Below are positions 48,029 through 57,343 of a stretch of 58,034 bases of DNA, piece after piece. The number at the start of each line of letters is the position of its first letter. Within the stretch, counting starts at the first letter, position 1. The notes under the pieces were generated by a model. The model was not told the origin of the DNA. It was given only the letters and a program-made list of their open reading frames with translations, and did no database searches. The DNA comes from a virus. The DNA lies in IMG/VR virus record IMGVR_UViG_3300028800_000107, positions 1 through 58,034 of that record, one strand, 5' to 3'. The position numbers and the translations under genes are program-made.

Positions 48029-48394
48029 TCAAGGGACGCCTTGCGCCCGCGCCCACCAACGCTCGGTTTCATCGTTAGTCCATCCCGGAGGATCAATCCC
48101 GACGATATGAGACGTTATATTAGCTAGCTGTTGGTCTGTTACTGGATCGGTATTACCGGCATTTTGTTTAAGCACAGAAGCAAGTGTGCTTAGCTGTGCA
48201 AACAAGTCCGGAGCGGCTTTCTTTGCCGCCGTGAACGCCGCCGGGCCTTCGGTAATGGCCTCCTTAATCAAAGGGAGTGCGGTTTCTGCATAGGGTTCGA
48301 TGTTTTGCAGAAATGCAATTACCGGGGCAGCCGGAGGGTAGGCAATCGAGGCCACATAACTAAGACCGCTTAGAATGGTTCCTATGGCGCTCAT
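48029..48394 (-). CDS. Hypothetical helical protein in lysis region
   Basis: The 121-aa protein has a moderately hydrophobic start (IGTILSGLSYVASIAYPPAA), a helical middle, and a Trp-rich C-terminus (GWTNDETERWWARAQ). Stop/start overlaps on both sides. Function unknown. Confidence 0.5.
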   Translation of the reverse strand: MSAIGTILSGLSYVASIAYPPAAPVIAFLQNIEPYAETALPLIKEAITEGPAAFTAAKKAAPDLFAQLSTLASVLKQNAGNTDPVTDQQLANITSHIVGIDPPGWTNDETERWWARAQGVP

Positions 48395-48765
48395 TAGTTA
48401 CCAGCCTTTGCAGCTTTGAGCGCAGCGGATGCCGATTTGTAAGCAGCCGACGTGGCATTGATGGCGGAAGTAATGTCATTTACGGCCTGTGCATTAGCAC
48501 AGTAGGAATTAAGTGCAGCGTTCGCCGCAACCAATCCTTGACCAACCGAGTTTGAACTACCGACAATATCACTCAAGGACGATGCTACACCCTGAATGCT
48601 CGTACAGTTGTTATAAAGAGTAGTGCTGACTTTCGCGATTGCGCCGTCAACTGCCGTAACATCGTTGGTGAAATTGTTCACACCATTCTGGAAGTTAGTC
48701 GATGAAGTAGTGGAACAACCCGCCAAGAGTACGGCAAGCAGAATAAGCGGAGTAATATGTTTCAT
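48394..48765 (-). CDS. Lipoprotein
   Basis: The 123-aa protein has a lipoprotein signal (LILLAVLLAGC with lipidated Cys) and an Ala/Asn/Ser-rich helical mature part (AAYKSASAALKAAKAGN). With the membrane proteins around it, it could be a spanin-type outer-membrane component. Confidence 0.65.
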   Translation of the reverse strand: MKHITPLILLAVLLAGCSTTSSTNFQNGVNNFTNDVTAVDGAIAKVSTTLYNNCTSIQGVASSLSDIVGSSNSVGQGLVAANAALNSYCANAQAVNDITSAINATSAAYKSASAALKAAKAGN

Positions 48766-49112
48766 GACGCGGCCTTTGCGGTTGCAGTAACGGCGGCTTC
48801 AGCCGCAGGCGTGGCTTCAATCTTTGCATTCTCAGGTGCAACGGCCATCGTGGCAAGTGTTGCATTAGCCTGTTCGTTAACGACAATCTTCTCAACTCCA
48901 GGCATAGCCTGAACTGCCGCGATCTGGGCTCCCTGACCACCTAGCAATGCGTTAATGCCAGCGAGAAGGCTTGTCAGCAAAGTCGATGCTGAAACAATAT
49001 CCTTGGTAATTGCTGGCCCAAATAGTTCGTTAAGTTGCGCAGTCGATGCGCCTAGAACGCCTACGATAACGATAGCAATGCTAAAGAGTTGCCCGCGAGT
49101 GAGGTTCACCAT
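48762..49112 (-). CDS. Holin-like membrane protein (putative)
   Basis: The 116-aa protein has two hydrophobic segments (LFSIAIVIVGVLGASTA and LLTSLLAGINALLGG) and an Ala-rich tail. It lies directly downstream of the GH25 lysozyme. This protein type is common in rhizobial phages; holin function is inferred. Confidence 0.55.
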   Translation of the reverse strand: MVNLTRGQLFSIAIVIVGVLGASTAQLNELFGPAITKDIVSASTLLTSLLAGINALLGGQGAQIAAVQAMPGVEKIVVNEQANATLATMAVAPENAKIEATPAAEAAVTATAKAAS

Positions 49113-49122
49113 AATCTCCTGT

Positions 49123-49719
49123 TTAAGAGGCCCATTCCGAAGTTAGTTGCTGCGTCGTTCCGTTATAGAAATTGAAGTCAATCATCCCGTCAGTGCCGGG
49201 GAGTTTCCCAGTTTCGGAGAACTGCCATAACCAAGGCTTAACCCAACTTCTCTGAGTGACTGCTACAGGTCCGTATTGCGGTAACCAAAGACGATGCGAC
49301 CCTAGAAATGAATCTACATTGTGCCCCAGAATATCCTTGACGCGATTGCCACTATATAAAACCAACTTTCTCCCAAGCCTAATATCGGCCTCATGGAGGA
49401 ATGTAGACGCCTGCGCTAAAGACATTTGAGAGGTGGGATTTGCTTCAAAGTCGAGCGCCATCAAGGTTTGATTATCTGCGTCCGCGTGATCTAGAAACTC
49501 ATTAATCTGCGCAATGACATTATCGCCGGTATTGAAAGTATAAGCGCCCCAAAGCAACCCGGCGTCCGTCGCCAACTTCCTACGGCTTTCATACATCGGG
49601 TCCGCATAGTTTGAACCTTGCGTACATTTATGAATAACTCCGACGATTCCAGCCTCTTTCAAGGCTGAGAAATCATTGATCGTATTATGATGAGAAATAT
49701 CGATGACGTTCGGTATCAT
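49123..49719 (-). CDS. GH25 muramidase endolysin
   Basis: The 198-aa protein is one GH25 domain: VIDISHHNTINDFSALKEAG, VIHKCTQGSNYADP, LMALDFEANP with the catalytic Asp/Glu, LVLYSGNRVKD, RLWLPQYG, LWQFSETGKLPGTDGMIDFN. It cuts the glycan backbone of peptidoglycan. It has no signal peptide, so it needs a holin. Confidence 0.9.
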   Translation of the reverse strand: MIPNVIDISHHNTINDFSALKEAGIVGVIHKCTQGSNYADPMYESRRKLATDAGLLWGAYTFNTGDNVIAQINEFLDHADADNQTLMALDFEANPTSQMSLAQASTFLHEADIRLGRKLVLYSGNRVKDILGHNVDSFLGSHRLWLPQYGPVAVTQRSWVKPWLWQFSETGKLPGTDGMIDFNFYNGTTQQLTSEWAS

Positions 49720-49739
49720 TTGTGTTCCAGATAGTTTGT

Positions 49740-52277
49740 CTACGAGAATTCCTGAATGGTGCAGTAACCAGCGCCACCGGCTTGACCACTAGCAGCAACG
49801 CCACCGAGAGATGATGCGCCACCACCACCACCACCCATAACGCCAGCGGTACTTGTTATCGTTCCGCCGCTACCTGCATTTTGGCCAGAGCCGCCGCCTT
49901 CGCCACCACCGAAGCCGCCTAACGCGATAGAAAGGCCAATGGCCGCAATGTTGTTTGTCGATTGACCGTTATTGCCACGCGCGCCTTTGATTTTAATATC
50001 TCCGGTACCACCGGTACCACCAGCCCCCCCAGCCCATGAACCCTGCGCCGTACTAGCCGCGCCGCCAGAACCTCCTTTCGCTACTAGCGTTGTAGTAGCG
50101 AAGGTAGAATCTCCACCAGCACCGCCAGCGGTAGGACCAGTAGAACCAGCCGTACCGCCAGCACCAATCGCAATAGTATAGGTACCGCTAATGCCGGTAA
50201 TGTGTTTTATTACCAGCTCGCCTTCACCACCTCCACCAGCTGCCGTAATGTCGCTTGCAGCGGCAGACGCACCGCCGCCACCGCCGCCTGCATGACAAGC
50301 CGCAATGATCTGAGTAGTCCCGGAGGTGGGCGTATAAGTACCAGTACCGCCGCCAGCGATGGTCTGAGTACAGCCAGAGGCACAGAAGGTTTGATAGCCG
50401 AGTAAGTTGCCTGTGCTGGTAAGAGTGACTGTAGAACCGGCAGAGCCGACACTCACACCGCCTAAACCAGTAATGGTTATGCCGCCGGTCAATCCGTTGA
50501 TGTTGGAAACACCAGCGACCGAAGCGGAGTTAAGCGCGCCTACGGTAATTTTACGAATCGCTCCATCGGATGCGGAATAATAAGGAACGTAGTCATTCGA
50601 GGCGTTCGGAGTATTGTTAGCCGTCAAGCCCGTAACAGTCGTCGGACTAGTTCCAAGGCTGGTTGAAGACAAAGTACCGAAAGTCAGCGTGCTAACAACA
50701 TTGAAGTTAGTCGTTCCGGTAGGAACGTTTGCTGCAACCGATCCCGCGCTATTAACCAAACTCACATCGTTTGTAGAACCCTGACCGGAATATAGCGCGC
50801 CATTCGTGGCTGAAGCATAAATACCAGCTTTGCCATTGGTAAGCGTCGGGGCAGACGTTCCAGAAACCAATAACGAGCCAGTCAGGGATTCCGAAGCGCC
50901 TGTAATAGTCCCAGTGAAAGTCGGGCTGGCGCTAAGAACCATACTCCCGGTTCCAGTGACGGAATTTGAAAGAGTAACGCCGCCATAAGTTAAGGCAGCG
51001 TTTAACGTAGTCGCCGCGCTAAAGGTCTGCGCAGCGGTCCAGGTCTGAATGGTCCCTAAAGCTGCAATGGTGTCAGTCGCTGTAATGGGAAGGGTAAGAG
51101 TATTGGTCCCCGCTCCGGTCAAGCCAGAATTAAGCGTAGTAGAACCAGTGCTGGTTCCTCTCAGAAGAAAATCAGTATTTGCGAAGGTTTGAGCGCCGGT
51201 CCAAACATTTGCGTGGCCTAGAGCAATAGATGCGACAACCGCCCCAGTCGTTGGGGAAATTGTTAGAGTACCGTCGCTGTTGCTGACCGAAGAAACATTC
51301 GCTCCTGAAACAAGAGCGACCGTTCCCGTAGCAGCGGGGAATGTGATTGTAAAATTAGACGCACCGGCATTCGCGCTCGCAAACGTAGTGAAGCCCGTAG
51401 AACTGCCGAGCATCAACAAGTCGCTATTCGTGAAAGTCTGCGGTGCCGTCCAAGTCTGAGTAATGCCCAATCCGGCCACGGTTGCGGAAGTGGCCGGGAA
51501 GGTCATTTTCGTAGAATCTGTACCGTCAAACTCCAGAGACTTATCAATCGTCAATGTTTTACCATTGAGGATGGTCAGAGTAGAACCTGAAGCCGGAGTA
51601 GTGATCGTTAATTTATTAACCGTGGTAGCTGACGCCACGCCAAGGGTTGGCGTAATGAACGTAGGCGAATTGTTAAACGCTACCAATCCCGTTCCGGACG
51701 TGCCGTTTACGGTATTACCCTGAATAGCCGCTACAGTCGTTACACAGGAACCTGCCGTAGTCGTTACGTCCCCCGTGAGGGCAGGCATACTTGGACAGTT
51801 TACCGCCTGAGTACCGCCGATCCAGAGTTGGTAATTCGTGCCGTCAGAGATAATCCAGGCTTGCTGGTTAGGCGTGAGGGTGAGAGTAGACGCACCACCA
51901 ATTGTCGAAGTCGTCGGAGTAATAACGACATTCCCCGAACCCAGGTTACGGACAAAAACGTTCCACGGAAAGAACGGGAGGATGGCTTTTGGAAGGGCGA
52001 CATTCACTGTTCCTGAATTTGTGAACGTGACAAGCTGCCCATAGTCACCGGCTACAAACGTATATGACGTTCCAACCTGTGCATTAACTCCGGTATATTG
52101 TTGATATGAGTTAAGAAGGTTGGTCTGAAAAGTCCTGACGGCGGCAGGCGTAATTGCTCCGGCAGAATTGTCCGGGAACGTACTATTGATCTGCGATTGC
52201 ATCGCGCTCTTTGTGTATTGGGCATAGCTTTGCCCGCTACAGAAAATAAGAGATAGCGCGAGTAAAAATCTAAGCAT
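49740..52277 (-). CDS. Large fibre/adhesin with signal peptide and glycine-rich tip
   Basis: The 845-aa protein begins with a signal peptide (LRFLLALSLIFCSGQSYA). Residues 40-160 form a beta module (NVALPKAILPFFPWNVFV, SGNVVITP), then Thr/Ser-rich fibre repeats with returning TWTAPQTFTN/VWTGAQTFAN/TWTAAQTFSA. The C-terminal 230 residues are packed with Gly runs (GGGGGG, GAGGTAGS, GGFGGGEGGG), like polyglycine-helix receptor-binding tips. Likely host adhesin. Short cysteine pairs occur near residue 635. Confidence 0.7.
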   Translation of the reverse strand: MLRFLLALSLIFCSGQSYAQYTKSAMQSQINSTFPDNSAGAITPAAVRTFQTNLLNSYQQYTGVNAQVGTSYTFVAGDYGQLVTFTNSGTVNVALPKAILPFFPWNVFVRNLGSGNVVITPTTSTIGGASTLTLTPNQQAWIISDGTNYQLWIGGTQAVNCPSMPALTGDVTTTAGSCVTTVAAIQGNTVNGTSGTGLVAFNNSPTFITPTLGVASATTVNKLTITTPASGSTLTILNGKTLTIDKSLEFDGTDSTKMTFPATSATVAGLGITQTWTAPQTFTNSDLLMLGSSTGFTTFASANAGASNFTITFPAATGTVALVSGANVSSVSNSDGTLTISPTTGAVVASIALGHANVWTGAQTFANTDFLLRGTSTGSTTLNSGLTGAGTNTLTLPITATDTIAALGTIQTWTAAQTFSAATTLNAALTYGGVTLSNSVTGTGSMVLSASPTFTGTITGASESLTGSLLVSGTSAPTLTNGKAGIYASATNGALYSGQGSTNDVSLVNSAGSVAANVPTGTTNFNVVSTLTFGTLSSTSLGTSPTTVTGLTANNTPNASNDYVPYYSASDGAIRKITVGALNSASVAGVSNINGLTGGITITGLGGVSVGSAGSTVTLTSTGNLLGYQTFCASGCTQTIAGGGTGTYTPTSGTTQIIAACHAGGGGGGASAAASDITAAGGGGEGELVIKHITGISGTYTIAIGAGGTAGSTGPTAGGAGGDSTFATTTLVAKGGSGGAASTAQGSWAGGAGGTGGTGDIKIKGARGNNGQSTNNIAAIGLSIALGGFGGGEGGGSGQNAGSGGTITSTAGVMGGGGGGASSLGGVAASGQAGGAGYCTIQEFS

Positions 52278-52285
52278 GATTTATC

Positions 52286-53923
52286 TCAATGGACGTTAAC
52301 GGACTCGTACCATCCGTTCACATAAAATGAATTTGAAGTTGAAGTTGAGCAGTATGTCACTTGCTGAGGCGTGATAATTGAGAAGATAAATGGAATATTC
52401 AGAGAGGCCGAACCGGATAGACCTGTACCATCAAGATAAGGCGTTACGGCCTGCGTCTGACTTATTGCAATGACCTGACCTGCAATGACGATAAGGTTTC
52501 CAATGCCCTGAGTTGCCGTAATTGGTAGTTGAGAAATTGTCAGGACTTGATAATTCGCACCGTTGCAGTTTCCGCCTGTCACTGTATGAACGACGATGGC
52601 AGAGTTTGTAATGTTCGTAGCGTTTCCTCGGATGACAAAGCCGGGAAGAATACTACCAGCCGTAGAAGTGATCGTTCCAACGCGGCATTTATATGTATAG
52701 CCGCTTGGAAGCGTCGGGGCTGTATAGGAAGTGGAAGCAAGGCTCGCAATCGCCGCGCCGTTATCGATTAGCCAGATATTATAGATCGTATTGGCTGTGA
52801 GACTTCCAGTATCCAGACCGTTTATACCATTGGTCTGCAAATTCAGCGTCAGAGAAACATTGCTACGGTTAAGAGCAAGGCCAGTCGAGGAAATCGTAAG
52901 CGCGCTCGTACTGGTAATATCAATCGACGTATTGGGAGTACCGGTATCATTAATGGCGACAAACCCAACTGCTCCACAAAGAGGGGCAGAGGAACCGGAA
53001 GGCGACTGAATTGCGGTATTAAGTAGAATGAAAGCAGCGTTACTCTCGCTGTAAATAACGCTTATGACATTGTTCTGTACGATTTCCCCGCCAGTCAGAG
53101 AGACGGGACCAGCGGTTGTGGATTTCAGGATAGAATAAGGACCAATTCCAGAGGGCGTTAAAGTCGTTGCCCCGGTATTAGTTGAAATCGCAATGAAATT
53201 GATAATCGTTCCGTCAGTGGCATTAAAGCCTGGATCGGTGACGGTAATTGCATTGGGAGTGCCAGCGGCAAGTCCGGCCCAAAACGTGCTATTATAAGCC
53301 GAAGTGTCTGTAGTGGTCTGGTCCCAAATCGTATTCCCAAGGGAATCCTTCAGGATTTGACGATAGGAACCCGTACCGTAGACGACCGCGCATCCGTTGG
53401 CATCGAGTTGAACCGGATTTGTATTCTGGTGAATTGCCGCCTGATCGGAATTAAACCACGTCTGTTTATACGTGGTCGTGTTCGGATAATAGTAAGTAAC
53501 CGTACCACCGGCTAGAGATTGATTGATATAGACGCTGGAAACCGATATGGAAAATCCAGTGACATTGCCGATATTCCCGGAAGCCGTAGTGAGAACATCG
53601 CCTACAACGTACTGAGAACCAGGATTTAGAATAGCTACCGCAGTAACGGCACCGCCGGAAACCGTGATATTTGCCGTTACGCCAGTTCCAGACCCTCCGG
53701 TAAGGGCTACGCCGCCGTAAGTCCCTGAAGTCCCTCCGCTACCGCCTACAATCGGCCCTAAAAGACCGACAAACCCGGTTCCAGTAGTGCCGGGACCGCC
53801 AGAAGTAGGGGCAAGAGCCTGAAAACACTGTTCGCCATTGGGCAAAAGTGTCGCAGCCGCATGTGCGCCATTGAGGGTTAGCGCGACGAACGCCAATGCT
53901 ATAAGATAGCGGAGTGTTTTCAC
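52286..53923 (-). CDS. Tail fibre with P22-type head-binding-like segment and signal peptide
   Basis: The 545-aa protein has a signal peptide (LRYLIALAFVALTLNGAHA). Residues about 140-215 read TYYYPNTTTYKQTWFNSDQA, NPVQLDANGCAVVYGTGSYR, QILKDSLGNTIWDQ. This is the head-binding pattern at the N-terminus of many podovirus tail fibres. The remainder is Thr/Ser/Ile beta-rich. It would attach at the tail; why it has a signal peptide is unclear. Confidence 0.7.
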   Translation of the reverse strand: MKTLRYLIALAFVALTLNGAHAAATLLPNGEQCFQALAPTSGGPGTTGTGFVGLLGPIVGGSGGTSGTYGGVALTGGSGTGVTANITVSGGAVTAVAILNPGSQYVVGDVLTTASGNIGNVTGFSISVSSVYINQSLAGGTVTYYYPNTTTYKQTWFNSDQAAIHQNTNPVQLDANGCAVVYGTGSYRQILKDSLGNTIWDQTTTDTSAYNSTFWAGLAAGTPNAITVTDPGFNATDGTIINFIAISTNTGATTLTPSGIGPYSILKSTTAGPVSLTGGEIVQNNVISVIYSESNAAFILLNTAIQSPSGSSAPLCGAVGFVAINDTGTPNTSIDITSTSALTISSTGLALNRSNVSLTLNLQTNGINGLDTGSLTANTIYNIWLIDNGAAIASLASTSYTAPTLPSGYTYKCRVGTITSTAGSILPGFVIRGNATNITNSAIVVHTVTGGNCNGANYQVLTISQLPITATQGIGNLIVIAGQVIAISQTQAVTPYLDGTGLSGSASLNIPFIFSIITPQQVTYCSTSTSNSFYVNGWYESVNVH

Positions 53924-54022
53924 AATCTATCCTTAACGGTAGTTCTAATGACTAATCCAGAAATCGGAATGCTAACTTTTTGGGTATCGTGTTGGATATT
54001 TTACTTTTATTGGACAGGTCAC

Positions 54023-55552
54023 TTACAAATAATTTTGAGGAGAATATTGCAATTGCGGCACTGGAGTTAAAGCATTCGGCAGCATAGCCTTCGGCGGAAT
54101 GTAAGGTATACTGCTATTCGTGATTGTATTCAAAATATTTGAACCGCGCGACGGCGACAAAGCGGAATTTATCAACCGATTTGCATACCAATCACTCCTA
54201 AGCGCAGCGCCCGCACCAGCGTTAATCAATCCTTTAGAAAGAGCCGCGCCTCCACCAATAATTCCGAGTTTTGCCGCCAAAATAGGATTGGTGAAGGCGA
54301 GCGCGGTTTCTGCACCACCAGCGCCTCCTAGACTAAGAAGTTTCGCAACGCTCAGCCTTGGTTCGGTGCCACTTTGCGGCATTTGTTTTAGAAACCGTTG
54401 GCCGATACGCGAAAGATCGCCAAGTTCACCACCACCGCCATAGGCCATATTATTATATGAGTTTCTAGTCGCACCCATTAAGAGAGCGGGACTAATATCT
54501 CCAGTAGGAGATTTTTCAACTAGAGGCTCAATTGTTTTCATTGCCTTATATTGTGCATTCGTCATCTTCAATTGAGACTGCACTTCTGCTGGGGCAGAGC
54601 GATTTAGGGCTCCAATTAGAGCGTCCTTAACTTGACCTGCATAATATTTTACATTGGTATCGCCAGATTTAGTCGCGCGATCAAGAGGCGAACCAGTGCG
54701 GATAAGAGACTGATAGGTTTCCCCATCAATCTCTCCGGTGCCCTTAATCTTATCGAGAATATTGCTAATCTGACCATGAACAATTGAACGCTCATTAGGT
54801 GCAAGGGTAGTATTTGCATCCGAGGCAATTTGATTAAATTGTTGCCCTAGTTGGTCATCTGCCTTAATTGTAGTTTTCTTGGCAATATCTTCATAAGATT
54901 GCCCAAGCCTAGTACGCGCCGAATCCATGACTTCGGGTGTAATCTTATCTGCCTTTTCGCCAATCGTATTAGCCACCGCACGATTAAACGACGATTGCTG
55001 ATCGGCAATATTAGCGCCATATCCAGAAAATGGCTTTGTCGGCAACGTCGCATCTAGCCAGCGGATAGGTTGACTTTCCGAGATTTGACCGCCACGGATA
55101 GGAATGCCGTAAGTATCTCTCGCAAGCTGTGCAAGTTGAGCAGTTTCCGGTTGGACCAATGGCTTTGAAATAGCGCCAATGTTAGTCGGTATTGCTCCGG
55201 TTCCAATCGTTCCAGACAACGCAGTAAGACGTGGGATGTTAGAAACGTCTTCTCCGCCAATCATATTTTCAGATTGCGGGACGGTCGCTTTACCTTGCGC
55301 AACATCTCCAGGGTAAGTAAGGCCGCTTGCAATAGTCTTTGCAATCTGCACAGGCCACGTATCAGCCCAGCCAAATTGCTTCTTTGCCTCTACGGGCTTA
55401 TCTCCCTTGAGATAAAGACTTGTAATATCTTCTGGTTGTGCAGCCGGAACTTCGTCCTTTCCAACGGCGGGAGCTTCAACGCCTTGTTTCAAATAAGGCG
55501 CTAGAAGCGTCGCTGGATCATTAGGAACTGGATAGGTCCAATCATCCGCCAT
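54023..55552 (-). CDS. Internal virion (ejection-type) protein
   Basis: The 509-aa protein has a Pro-rich start, a large helical middle (RAVANTIGEKADKITPEVMD), a Gly/Ala-rich hydrophobic region near 410-450 (LAAKLGIIGGGAALSKGLIN) and a Pro/Asn-rich end. The type and place, just before the fibres, match P22 gp16-like pilot proteins that enter the host envelope with DNA. A 100-nt AT-rich gap follows it upstream of the fibre gene. Confidence 0.6.
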   Translation of the reverse strand: MADDWTYPVPNDPATLLAPYLKQGVEAPAVGKDEVPAAQPEDITSLYLKGDKPVEAKKQFGWADTWPVQIAKTIASGLTYPGDVAQGKATVPQSENMIGGEDVSNIPRLTALSGTIGTGAIPTNIGAISKPLVQPETAQLAQLARDTYGIPIRGGQISESQPIRWLDATLPTKPFSGYGANIADQQSSFNRAVANTIGEKADKITPEVMDSARTRLGQSYEDIAKKTTIKADDQLGQQFNQIASDANTTLAPNERSIVHGQISNILDKIKGTGEIDGETYQSLIRTGSPLDRATKSGDTNVKYYAGQVKDALIGALNRSAPAEVQSQLKMTNAQYKAMKTIEPLVEKSPTGDISPALLMGATRNSYNNMAYGGGGELGDLSRIGQRFLKQMPQSGTEPRLSVAKLLSLGGAGGAETALAFTNPILAAKLGIIGGGAALSKGLINAGAGAALRSDWYANRLINSALSPSRGSNILNTITNSSIPYIPPKAMLPNALTPVPQLQYSPQNYL

Positions 55553-56834
55553 TTTGCTTTTCCAAAAGTTTATGACGATGAGCTATGCCGAGCGAAGTTT
55601 TAAAACGGTTATATTCATCGCTCCCCGGCTTCATTGAAGCCAGATATTTCTTCTGTGCGTCGGCAGACATTAAATCAAACCCATAGGCAATTGGGTCTTG
55701 CTGATTATTAAATTGAGCAGCCCATTCCTGATATTTATCTTTAGGAACGTGGACACCTTCAAGAGCCTGGGCTTGTGCAAGTCGCTGGAGAGATAGGTCA
55801 GTTTTTGCAAGATCGCTGGCGCTTGCCTGATTAAGATCGATATTTGGCGCTCCATGAAATGCAGCCACCATCTTATCAGTCGATCCAATATCCGCATTGC
55901 GAAGTACGTTTTGCGTATAATATTTCCGCAATTCCTCAACTGGTTTTGTCGAGCCCGGTTTGATAATTCCAAGACCTTCGGCAATGTTTTTAACAGTATT
56001 TGTACTTTCAGTTCCGATTCCTTGACCTGTCGGGCCTACTTCATCAAGTAGATGCACAATCTTTGTAAGCGGTGTAACGCGCGATGCATAATTAGCCGCT
56101 CCACCCAATGCGCCAGCAGAGGCAGTACCCGATGCCGAGCCAGATGCAGTTTGAGCCGCAGTTTCAGCTGGCGACAAGCCGGTTTGCATCGTCGCACCAC
56201 CGGCTGCTTGGGTACCATAGCCAGCGGCCCCCAACGGAACCTTCTGCGGCGCGCCTTCTGCGGTTGGTGGACCTTCGACACGGCCAGCAGCCGTAGCGGC
56301 TCCCATCAGCCTGTTCTGCAACGTCACAAGGCCATTCTTGATGCCTTTCGGATCATTCGTAATGCTGTCAATAACCCCGTTTATCATTTCAGACGGGATG
56401 CCAGTGTTCCGACTGAGAGTAACAGCATCGTTGTGAAGGTCTTCCGAAGTAACATTCGGCTGGTTAGAGCGACCGGCAAGCCACTGTTGCACAAATCCAT
56501 TCTGCTTTGCAGTTAGGTCAAAAGCAGAAGTATTATTTTCGATTTGCTGTTTTCTCTGAGAGAGAATACCGCTTGTAGCCTCTTGCCCCATGAATGCGGC
56601 ATTAGGATCGTTCTTGATTATATCGGCGGTCTTATCGAGGTCTACCGTACCATCCGGCCTTAAAGATTGTTGGAATGCAGAGCCTACCGCCTGCTTTGCG
56701 GCAAGCGTTTTTGCAATCATCTGAAACTGATTTAGCCCGCTAAGCGTACTGATAAGCTTAGACGGATCGCCGTTTAGCAAACCTTGTGTAGGCTGTGCTG
56801 GTTGTGGATACAACGCGGAGACTGAATCAGCCAT
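55542..56834 (-). CDS. Internal virion (ejection-type) protein
   Basis: The 430-aa protein is mostly helical, with an Ala/Gly/Thr-rich linker at about 195-245 and a conserved-looking helical C-terminus (AYGFDLMSADAQKKYLASMK). It overlaps the next gene by 11 nt. In P22-like phages this position holds gp20-like ejection proteins. No sequence family is recognised. Confidence 0.6.
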   Translation of the reverse strand: MADSVSALYPQPAQPTQGLLNGDPSKLISTLSGLNQFQMIAKTLAAKQAVGSAFQQSLRPDGTVDLDKTADIIKNDPNAAFMGQEATSGILSQRKQQIENNTSAFDLTAKQNGFVQQWLAGRSNQPNVTSEDLHNDAVTLSRNTGIPSEMINGVIDSITNDPKGIKNGLVTLQNRLMGAATAAGRVEGPPTAEGAPQKVPLGAAGYGTQAAGGATMQTGLSPAETAAQTASGSASGTASAGALGGAANYASRVTPLTKIVHLLDEVGPTGQGIGTESTNTVKNIAEGLGIIKPGSTKPVEELRKYYTQNVLRNADIGSTDKMVAAFHGAPNIDLNQASASDLAKTDLSLQRLAQAQALEGVHVPKDKYQEWAAQFNNQQDPIAYGFDLMSADAQKKYLASMKPGSDEYNRFKTSLGIAHRHKLLEKQNGG

Positions 56835-57340
56835 TACGCACCTTTATAATTAGATTGCATCATGGCGCTAATATCTTGCATGTGATTTTCAGGGTCGGAA
56901 TCATGCAACTTGTTTTCAAGTTCGTAATTTTCCGTACCGACTGCCGAAGCGCGATGATGATCTAGAACAAGATTTCTAGCCTGTTCGTTTTGAACGTAAT
57001 CCTGCTCGATCCATTTCTTTTGCTCGAACGGGCGATCAGGAACCATCGCAAGCTTTGCAACCGCCGCTGTGGCAGGAACAATTCTGTCGGCCACTAGCTT
57101 TGTCACGCCATCTATAATAGCCGATTTCATATCAGCCTTACCCAAGTTCGGATTTTCCAGAAGTTTGGTCAACTCAGACTGAATGGCGGAAAGGTGACGC
57201 AACGCTGCAACCGTCTGGGAATGCGTTGGTGCTGGCTGTTGCTGCGGGCCACCTTGAGAAGCAGTTTGAGGTTGCGCCATAGGTTGCCCCATTGGCTGCA
57301 ATGCCTTTTTCTGCGGGGCTTCTGGTGTTGAAAGTCTCAT
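56834..57340 (-). CDS. Internal virion (ejection-type) protein
   Basis: The 168-aa protein has a Gln/Pro-rich N-terminus and a helical domain (SQTVAALRHLSAIQSELTKL, then MKSAIIDGVTKLVADRIVPA). Place and size resemble gp7-like proteins of P22. It starts 4 nt after the stop of the junction-spanning gene. Confidence 0.6.
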   Translation of the reverse strand: MRLSTPEAPQKKALQPMGQPMAQPQTASQGGPQQQPAPTHSQTVAALRHLSAIQSELTKLLENPNLGKADMKSAIIDGVTKLVADRIVPATAAVAKLAMVPDRPFEQKKWIEQDYVQNEQARNLVLDHHRASAVGTENYELENKLHDSDPENHMQDISAMMQSNYKGA

Positions 57341-57343
57341 TTA

